From Seriola aureovittata (Eukaryota > Chordata > Actinopteri > Carangiformes > Carangidae), in assembly GCF_021018895.1 (NCBI RefSeq), contig NC_079386.1:13211552-13275551 (forward strand): a stretch of 64,000 bases of DNA. The letters are read 5' to 3'. Below the pieces are notes generated by a model. It saw only the letters and a program-made list of their open reading frames with translations. It had not been told where the DNA came from and made no database searches. Position numbers and translations under genes: made by a program. Every line of letters starts with the position of its first letter. Positions within the stretch are counted from its first letter, which is position 1. Below, one piece after another: positions 24,601 to 34,928 of the stretch.

Positions 24601-26853
24601 CAGCTCCTCTCAAGGGGATCCCTAAGGCCCCATTCCGCAGCCCCACTGCCCCCAGTATGTTCAGCCCTCCCAGTAACCGCACACCTATAGCCCCTGCACG
24701 GACGCCCCTGCGTAAGGAGAGGGGGGTGAAGGTAATGTGTCATTTAAAGTCCTGCATCATGTTATGCATCACAAATGTTGGATGTAATTTCATTTTGCTT
24801 ATCACTTTCACAATGTTGTTACATGTTTTCATCCAGTTCCTGCAGGATCTGTGTGTTCAAGGTCAGAATTTTCTCACCGTTTTTCTTTTTTCTTGTTCAG
24901 CTGTTAGATATTTCAGAGCTAGACATGGTCGGAGCTGGAAGAGAAGCGAAGAGGAGAAGAAAGACTTTGGGTAATTATATTTCCAGCCATTTATCAGTCC
25001 GAGTTTTAACGCTACACTGTGAATACATTAGTGCTTACATGATGTTTTCTGCTGCTGTAGAAACAGAGGCCGGAGAGAAAGCAGCCAAAGAAGAAGCTGT
25101 GGTGGAAAATACCACACCAGACTACGCCGCTGGCCTCGTCTCTGCACAGGTACATTACCCTTCTGCATGTGTGTTTATTTGTCACATCACTCAGACATTG
25201 TTGATTTCTCCCGTGTTGTCTCACAGTACCCCCTCCCTTGTCTTTCAGCCTCTATCATAATACATTTTTCAAACATGCTGTTTTGTTTTTCAGAAACTGG
25301 GGGCGCTGAACGAGAATCCTCTGCCGTCAACCAGCTACCTACCAGCCACACCCAGCATGGTTCCCTCTTCATCTTACATTCCCAGCTCCGAGGCACAACC
25401 AGGTTAGGAAACACCACACTGCCTTTTATTGTTTGCTTTCATGAAACTATTAGTTCAAGGGGGTAAAAGAAAAGTTCCCTGCTGGCATCAGGAGAGCAAA
25501 CGCATCTATCTCACCATCTCTTCTCCTCATCAACCTCCTCTAAAGCGAATGCTGGTGGTTCGGGTCGGGACACGCTGCAGTCGGCTCGACAACCAGAGGA
25601 GTCGGCAACAGCGGGCGCTGGCACCACCCCTACTTTACCGGGCCAGTACAAACAGAGGACGCCTATGTACAACGCCAGCACCACAGCGAACCCCGCAACC
25701 CCCACATCCCCCAGCACGCCAGCCTCAACCCCCGCCAGCAACGGGCCCCCGGCCGCTGCGACCGCCAGCCAGCCGGAGACCCCCACCCAGCCTCCCAGCA
25801 CACCTCAAACCCCCACCCCGACACCAACCCCTACGCCACCACAGCCCCAGCCCAAAAAGAATCTCTCACTCACGGTAAGGTGTAAAACAAGAGCTTGGGT
25901 GGTTGAAAGAAATCTGGTTAGACATACTTCTCCTAAGACTAATGAATCTGTGAATTGAATTCTGTGCTTTATTATTCCCTGTATTAATGGTCTTAACCGT
26001 TGTATATGTCTTCAAAGAAGAGGGAAACTTCAAATTTTCTGGACAGTAACGAGTCTTTAACTTTTCAGACCTATGTATTCAAGCCTTCCATGTTCTTCTC
26101 AGTCATCTAAACTCTGTGCTCTGTGCTGTTTCTGCTCTTCAGAGGGACCAGATGTACGCTGCTCAGGAGATGTTCAAGACGGCCAACAAGGTCACCAGAC
26201 CAGAGAAGGCCCTGATCCTGGGCTTCATGGCTGGATCCAGAGGTACAGGAGTAGTCGCACTAGCTGCCTGATCAGCGGTGTCCTTCAGACACTCATTTCT
26301 AATTAGTGTCAATTTTCTGCCTTACTAAGTCTGATCTCATTTTTCACACATTGTTAGTCCCTTACTGAGAGACTGACACACATCGTCAAACACATTTATC
26401 TTGTCAATATGATAACTTGGTGTTTCCTAGCAGTCACATTTTTAAGAGCAGAAAACAGGATTGGAAATACAGGAATCTAAATTCCTAGTATTGAACTGTA
26501 GTTCCTGGTTAGTTTGCACATCAGTCTGTCTGAGTGGTCCCACAGAGTTGCTGATGAAGGCACCACAGAGTCATATAATTACAGTAACTAGACCTGATTA
26601 TTTCTAAACATTTAAACACAAACCTGGTAAAGCCAATAATAACTTGTCTGCCTCCTCCCGTCTGGCAGAGAACCCGTGCCCGGAGCAGGGGGACATCATC
26701 CAGATCAAGCTGAGCGAACACACAGAGGTTTTGCCCAAAGCCGACGGCACCGGCAGCACCACCATGCTGGTGGACACAGTCTTCGAAATGAACTACTCCA
26801 CAGGACAGTGGACTCGCCTCAAGAAATACAAACCCATCACCAATACCTCCTGA
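21646..26853 (+). CDS. nelfa: Negative elongation factor A (NELF-A / WHSC2)
   Basis: NELF-A is a subunit of the nuclear NELF complex that holds RNA polymerase II in promoter-proximal pausing. Complete: eleven coding exons at 21646-21855, 22836-23007, 23916-24077, 24255-24344, 24604-24731, 24901-24970, 25061-25149, 25294-25402, 25546-25874, 26143-26242 and 26669-26853. All phases join, giving 547 residues (human about 528). The N-terminal HDAg-like/NELF-C-binding region begins MASMKDSDTGLWLHNKLGST and is almost identical to mammals. Exon 9 (residues 344-453) is a proline/threonine-rich linker with a (TP)n run, longer than I recall in human. The C-terminus keeps AAQEMFKTANKVTRPEKALI and ends near QWTRLKKYKPI. 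All introns are GT-AG and short (86-980 bases). It is divergent from nicol1 and convergent with faah2. Confidence 0.97.
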
Positions 26854-28912
26854 GGCGCTTCACTAGCTCAAAATCACACACCCAAAATTTCTTATCCACT
26901 TCAAAAAAAACCATGTTTACACACATACAAGTATTTGCAAACACATTTGGGCCAAATGAAGCACTGGGAGGGTGAGAGATCGTCAAGGAGAGAAGGTCCT
27001 CCCTTTTCCTGCACTGCCAAATTGCAGGACTCTTTGAAGAATATTTCTGTATTTTTCGTTCGGTTGTTTTTCTCATACCCTTTTATTGTTTCTGTTTTTA
27101 AGTCGCCTCCGATTCCTGAATGACGCTGTGGTCAGGAGGGCTGCGAGTGTTATACGAGTCTGAGCAGAGGAATTATTCTCACGGCAGGCACCTTTCAACA
27201 TTTTGTACTCTTGAGGTACAAGCATGTCACGTGTCTAGAAAGAAGAAAAGACGAAACGTCTGTATTTTTCTGTATGAATGTGATGTTTGCAGCTTATTCT
27301 TCTACCTTTCAGAGCAGAATCATGGTTTGTGAAAGAAAAAGAAAAACAGAACAATAATGACAGTCATCATAGAGATGACCAAAAAAAAAAAAAAAAAGAT
27401 GCGCGTTGAATAGTTCTCAGTGCTGTCAAGTTCTGTTCGGAGCCTTCTGATAGATGTTTAATAATTTTTCATCCTTTTTCAAAAGAAGGGAAGAAAATAA
27501 AATGACAACAGACTCCAGCGGGACGTTTCTCATCTTCTTTTCTGACTTTGAGCTTTTTGTTGTTGAAGGGAACTTTTCATCAGGAGTTTCCTGTATTTGT
27601 GGTTTTCGTGTTTGCTCTGCTTCCGACCGTTTGCTCCTCCATTTCGAAATGATCACACGCTGATCAACGAGGGTTTCTCACTTTCCTGTGCGTTAACATG
27701 TAGTAAGACAGTGCAGCAGGTTTTTAGCAACATTAAGCCTTAATGGAAAGTAAATAAGTATTGGCTGAAATGTTAAACTGTTTCTTTCTAAACAATATTA
27801 TTTTGATTTTGTTTTTCTTTTTGTACACTTAGGATGAAATGTTTCCTGGTATATACAGTTTGTCTTCCTGGTTTGGTGCCGTTTGCACACAGGTTATTAG
27901 GATTAACAGCCTTTTTCACCTGGAGCGTACCTCACTCCTGCTGCAAAAAAATGTGTTAGTTATTTAAGAGGATGTGAGTTGTATAAATGAGGGAGAAGAT
28001 TCAAGACTTTTTCTTTTTTTTAATTTGCTGAAACAAATGAGTTGCAGCATAAAACAGGCACCACAATCAATTAATAGCCATTATACAGCGTTCACATTAT
28101 CACGCAACAGCAGTTTATCAATGTTTTTGTCAGGATGTTAAAATATTTGTTGTCTACAGTCTTAGTATTAGTTATGAGTTAAAAGACCCTACACATTTAC
28201 AGTACACACCCACACAGGTGTTTCATGTCTGGCAGATTGGACCTCCTCACACCTGATTGTCACCTCTCTAGATTACCTGTGCCTGTTGGCACAGGAGAAA
28301 ATGCAGGTCTAATTAGTCAGAACAGAAACAACCTCTGTGTGCATGTTTGCACACACAGGGCTTTAAAAAAACTGAACCTTTTTGAGAGTTAAAATAGTAA
28401 CATACATACATATCTGTACAGCTGCCGGTCAAAAGAAATCGGTAAAAACTAAAGTGTGTAAACTTAAAAGTTGTTTGAAAGGTAAGTATCTGGCATTTTC
28501 CACTACACACTGTAAAGGTATGATATGGTGCCAGTGAGGTAAAGCAGTCTAACATCGGATATCCAGTCATGAAGAGCACAAAATCCTTGTTTTTGCATGA
28601 TAATGTGAATGCTCGATTAAAGATATTTCCACTAATATAAAAATCAATCTTTTTTTTTTTTTTAAAGCTTGTGCTCATAACATAACGGTCCCTGAACAGG
28701 GTAGATGATAAAATCATGACAAACATTTAATTGGACCAGCTGATCCCTCATTGGTACAAAAATTAATCTCTTTCACTTAAACATTCAGCCAGCTGATCGT
28801 ACCTCTGGGTGATCGTGTACTACAGCAAGCAGCAAGGCAGATAGAGTACCACAATCTTTGATCCAACTGGCTCCAGTCTGGAGATTTGGTAATGGCTTGG
28901 GAGTATGTGTTT
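26854..28912. other. nelfa 3' UTR and nelfa/faah2 convergent spacer
   Basis: No further coding exon. The nelfa stop is at 26851-26853; a candidate polyadenylation signal AATAAA lies at 27496-27501. From there to the faah2 stop (28913-28915) the sequence is AT-rich without recognised repeats, apart from an A run at 27380-27396 and a T run at 28650-28664. Confidence 0.65.
27496..27501 (+). terminator. nelfa: Candidate nelfa polyadenylation signal
   Basis: AATAAA 643 bases past the stop codon, followed by GT/T-rich sequence from 27525. It is the first canonical hexamer I see downstream. Confidence 0.4.
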
Positions 28913-31900
28913 TTACTTGGCTCCGGGGTCCCTCCAGCCGCCGAACGTCTTCTCCAGGTAGAGAGCCACAGCCAGGGTCAGATGGTCCTGCAGCTTCCCA
29001 CCCACAACCTGCACACCCAGGGGCAGACCCTCCTCACTCAGACCCAGGGGACACTGTGTGACCGGCAGCCCGAGGATGTTGATTATACCTGAAGATAGAG
29101 GGAGGAATGGATGAGACGGTTTAGTAAGTGGAAACGCACATTATTTCACAATGTGTTTGGATCATTGTAACAGCTTCCTGGTGGCATTTTAGGATTATTT
29201 TGTCCAGTGAAATTGAAATATGAGGATTTGATGAATACTGACCGGTGTAAGCGAAGTCGAAAGGTCTGAAGAGCGGGTGGTGGTGTTCAGGTGCCACTCT
29301 GGGGTGCGGGGGGTAAAGAAAAACACCATCAGTGCCCAGCAGCTCGTCCACCGTCTTCTGCAGCTTCTCCTTCTGCTCGATGATGAAGGTCGAGGGTCTG
29401 GACACATGAGTCATCTCCAGCAGGGCCAGACCTGAAGACGTCACACACACACACACACACACACATGTCAGTTCAGTTTATGGAAACTTGTACAGCTTCA
29501 ACAGGATGACTTTAGGGGCTAATACATCTAGCCCCGCTCTCATTACAAATAATTACAGACAATTGATTTTACTATTAAAGTTTATTTTGTGTATGACTGA
29601 TCATGCATATTTTGTTGAGATTAATTTGTCGGGAAAACAAAATTTCATCATACTGACTTTGGTTTTAATTATTTCATCAGTTATTTCACAAACTGTTGGT
29701 TCATTTGTTCCTTTTAAATAATTGATATATATTGTTTCATTACGTCTTTATTGATTAATACCACTTAAAATACATGATAATCTTACCAATAGCAGCCATG
29801 GTATGCTCCGATTTCCCCATTATCCATTTCAGCAGCTCCCACAGAGGCCACACTGGCCGTCCTGGCTCCCCCATCAGCGTAGCAAATGGCAGAGGAGGCT
29901 AAAGGAAGAAAACAGGTTAAGCACAAATGGTTTTTGTTTCTAAGGTCACATAAAGGACACAGAGTGTGTATATTATCTTTCACCCGCCACAGTGCTGTGC
30001 TGTTCCCATTCACCAACAGGCAGAGGGTCATGTGGTTGTTGTTTTCTATTGCCGCCAGACTCCTCAACCAGTAGAGGGATCATTATCACCCTGGTGACAC
30101 TAACCTGTGTTAGTGCACTCTACCGTTCTATCAGTGTGTTATCTCAACACCATGCTTTAATTTAAAACTAGAATCCTTGCCTCTTGGTTGTGTGCCACCA
30201 CCAAGCAGGCCTAAGTAATAACGTGGGTAATATTCATTTATTAGATTAACCCAGGACCCTGCAGTCCTCAGAGACGTGTGTAATCGTATTACTACTTGTG
30301 AGGACACGTATCTGCTCAGTCACATTATGGGAACTTGACTTCCTCCAGGGACAAAAACTAAGTCCCTGTAAGGTAAATTATTAAATTTGATGGTGAAGAC
30401 TTGGTTTAAGGTTAGTGTAAGTCTCCACGGAACAAATGAAAGTCAACGTAATGTCCTCTGAAGTGATGGAAACACGTGTGTGTGTGTGTGTGTGTGTGGT
30501 GTGTGTGTGTGTGGGTGTGTGTGTGTGTGGGTGTGTGTGTGTGTGTGTGTGTGTGGGTGTGTGTGTGTGTGGGTGTGTGTGTGTGTGGGTGTGTGGGTGT
30601 GTGTGTGTGTGTGGGTGGTATGCTGTGCCCAGGCAGCTAAACAGATTAGTAAAGCGTTTCTAGGCAGCAGACTACAATAGGTGCTGTGACTACGGCTCGG
30701 CCTGCTTTCCTTCACTGTGAATCGTGTTAATAGACGGAGAGTCTTGGCAACGGTAAAGTAACTAATGCCTCTTTTCCTCCTGTCTTTCCTGTTTTTCTCC
30801 ATTCCACCAGCGGGAAAACGGATGAAAAACACTCATTATCTGCCGTCCAATAGATTCTCTGTTCAGCCGTGCAGGGACACACTGCTCTGGAGAATGTTGT
30901 CAGGTGGACCTGCCTTGCCCTCCTTATCAGGAAGCCCCATGTAGGTGTCCCAGATCTGGAAGCCATAGCGGAGCTCAGGCAAATGCACTTCTTGGACTTT
31001 TACTCCGAGATCGGCCTCCAGACGCTCCACCACCTGGAGAACATCACATGAGGATTTCAGTTATTTAAAAAGAAAAAAAAAAACCTCTCCTGATATGTTT
31101 GCAAGTTATTTGATGGACAGATTCAACACACCTTCTTCTGAATGTCCATGAGCTCTTTGCTGACGGGGTATGTCAGAGGCGTGCCACCATCATGAGGGAT
31201 GGTGAAGAACCGCAGCTTTTTTAGGTCAACCTTCGTATTTAAGGACAACCTGTGTACACGTGTTAGGAAATACTGCAGATTAGAGGAACATTAGTAGACA
31301 AAGACCACCGTCTTACAAAGCTTGGGATAAGAATACAAATACGTTCTTGTATGAGGCCCATTATAACATCCATGTAATGTAAAAATAAGAATTTGAATTG
31401 AGATAGCAGCGTGAGGTGAAACACCTTCACCATCGTGCATGTGCCGCCTCACAGCTGCCATATTTGCATCTCAACAATTTGATTATCACAGCAAGTCTGG
31501 GAGCATAATAACAATGTCTTATTACAAACATAGTGTGTGTACGCTGCATCAGCTATGAACGTATCTGAATGTAAAGTCAGGTAGTGTTGGAGAAAGACAG
31601 TCGGAGCACCAGCAGCAGAGCTCTTACATGTGAGCATTGGGTCCCGCCATGATCTTGAGCATGGGCAGCATGTCCTCAGCGTAACGGCACATGGGTCCAG
31701 TGCTGACGTACTCATCCTGTCTGCCGGAGGTAGGAGGGTACTGGTTCTCACAGGACACAACACCTGCAGACACACGTCACAGGTGCAGCACAGTCTGATG
31801 TATAAATATGCTCTTTAAACCTGCAATACCTCTTTTTGTTTGGCCACTTGGGGGCATTGGAAACAAGTTGTGAACACAACACTGACATGTAATCACCTTT

Positions 31901-34856
31901 TAGGAGAAACATTTGCTTATTTACACATCCAGCAGATATGGAGTGACATTATCATTCATTTGGAGGTTGTGTTCCTGTTTCTCTAACAAACAAATGTCCA
32001 ACATTTACTCTCTGTGTAGCTCTGTGTTTGGTCTCTGCCAACTCTTCAGGGAAATATCTTGCACTTCGCTGCTTGTTGCTAACTGTGTCCGTCTGCAGTT
32101 GATCTGAGCAGTCAGTGTACGGTGTCACATTGTTTTCACATTGTCAGTTCATACATTGTTATTATTAAAATACCAATTTTATTTGCTTCAAATATAAACA
32201 TGTACTTATTTAATATAGATCCTGCAACAGCACATTATGTAAGGATATGCTGGATATAAGTTTAACGTGACGTTTCTCTTACCAGGAGTGGTTTTATGGC
32301 CAAATATTCCATTGAAGAAACAGGGCATACGGATGCTGCCGCCAATGTCTGAGCCTATGCCAATGACTGCACCCGCTCCTCCCAGTATACTGCCCTCTCC
32401 ACCTGAGGCCAGTAGGGAAAACAGGAGATAAACACAGACAGAGAAGATCAGTCTATGGATCTCAACCAGGTCTGCTTTATCCATAGTTTGATTATAGTTT
32501 ATTGGACAGAGCACAGCACTGACCCCTCCCCCTACCAGAAGACATCAGTGGACTTATTACATAAGCACAAGGGACTTAAAGGGGGTATATGTAAGTTTTC
32601 TCCGCCGCCGAACGTGGTTTTCTTGCCAGGAGAAGATGGCGGTGATTGTCGCTTGACAAGAGCTTCAGCCATCGCTACGTTAACAAGACAAGAGGTTATA
32701 ATTCGCCCTCGGCGCAGCGCTACGTCCTCAGGACAGATTGGAGGCTGCAGCGAGTCGCTGTCGGAAAGCGACGAGACGGGCCGCGGCTAACATGCATCAC
32801 TGGAGACAGCTCTTGGAGAGTAAAGGACTGAAGTTTGATGCTGAACTCGCAACGGTTCTGATAGACAGGTAAGTAAACAGCTGTTAATGCTAATGTTAGC
32901 TATGTAGCAATAGCAAAACTTACAAATGGCTCCTTTAAAGTTGGTGTTACCTAGACACCAAGAATGCACCTACAGAAAATCTATGCTAACGCTATGGACA
33001 AAAGAATTTGCCAAATAAATGTAATGAGGAAGAACGGCCCGTATTTTTATTTATTTCTACAGTATAACTTTTGTGAATTCACCAAAAATGTAAGTGATCA
33101 AAACAGAACTATTAAATACTAAATAAAATCTGTAATCACATTCTGATGTGGAAAACAAACGAGGAGTTCCCCTTTAAAGAACCAGAGCCTGTGTTTGTGT
33201 GTCTGCAGTGAACTGTAATATGATTATGAGGCTAAACCAGAGCCACTCCTGGAGACACAGAGAACGACTCCAACATGAAGCTGTTCTGCTTCTCAACTCT
33301 GAATTTAAAGTCAACAAGAAGTGTGTGATTCCCTCCTTCACCTCATAGCTCAGTAGTTAAGCCGACAGTTGCTGACCTGAGCTTCCTCCTGGTATCCTCT
33401 CCAGGTCGTACGGGTTGTTGGTCATGCCGTTCAGGTGGTTGTGGGACTCGGACCACATACACAGCTCGCTGGTGTTGGTGACGCCCAGCGGGATGGCGCC
33501 CGCTCTCTTCAGCAGGGCCACGGGTGGAGCGTCGACGTTGGCCACGACTCCTCGCCTAGAGATCACGCCTGTGGTGTAGGGCATACCTGCAAGACAGAAC
33601 CGGTCAACTGAAGTATGGGAAATACTCTTCTTCTTACTTTTGTATTTTGTTCCTTCTTCTTTTTTGTCATCTCATATCAAGTAACTCAATCAATAACTGA
33701 TAAACACAAAGTCAGAGATCAGATTGAAAAGTTGACCAAAGGTAAAAGTGGCTTTCACAACAGGATTAACAATGCTGCCTCACAATCTTACATACGTGTA
33801 ATAATAACAATTGTTTTACTGTCCAAGTGGCTGTATGTTCCCAGGAGGTGGGTGTGGGTGGATGTGGTATATTATCAGTATCAAATGTTGACTCAGGTAC
33901 TGGTCATTTGATGTATGTAATCATAGTAAAGAGCCTGGTTTCAAGTGGCCGACAGGAGATTAGATTGCTGGAAATTACCCTGGAGGGCAAAGGACTCTTT
34001 GACGGAGAGCGGGACTCCCAGTAAAGGCAGTCGGTCCTCCAGTACCTCCTCTCCTCCAGTTTCCTCCTCTATCAGCTTATCAACCTGGGCCGCCTCCTGG
34101 AGGGCAGCAGCAAACCTGGACAGAGAGAGACGTAAACTATTTGTGTAATTCCTGATTTAAAAAGTTTTCAGACGATGCATCACAGTGGAAACTATAAATA
34201 TTAGAAAGAATATCTATATCTATAAGAAGAATTCAAGTTCAAAATAAAAGAGAGAATTCAAGTGTCATGACAGATATTACTCTTTATATAATTAATATAC
34301 TTTTCGGTAACAAATTTCTGATTTTATGTTTCAGTTTATCAAAGACAGTATCCAACATGGCAGATGATGACACAACATATTGTGCAGGAGGAAAATTAAA
34401 AGGGAAAATGGCAGCATTGAAATAAATAATAAATTAGCTCCAAACACCCACAAGGAGGAATAATTAGAAATGGGAGCACAATAGGGCTGCAATTAATTTC
34501 CATTAACAGTTAATGTGCAGATTATTTTCTTGATTTATCAATTGTTTTGTCCATAAAATAGAGAATATTTTATTCCAACTTGTTTCGTCTGAACAACAGT
34601 TCAACACCTGTACAACAAAGAAAAGCATCAAATCCTCACATTTGAAAAATTGGAACCACCAAATATTTGCTTTAAAAAAAAAAAAAAAGACTAAAAAGAT
34701 TATTCAGATAAAGATGACTGATTCTTTCTTGCCTGTCTTTTATCACAGCGTTCAGTAAGGGGTTGACTTCCTGGATCCTGTCAATGTAAGCCTGCACCAG
34801 CTCCACACTTGACACCTGCACAACATTTAGACTACATAAGTGTGTGTTGGGGTTAG

Positions 34857-34928
<72 letters not shown>

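Noticed and set aside
29886..30074. Possible LINE 3' fragment in faah2 intron 8 (ending LLFSIAARLLNQ)
   Set aside because: The short similarity to the C-terminal wording of fish LINE proteins (FFPAAIRLLN) is suggestive, but too brief to support a call.
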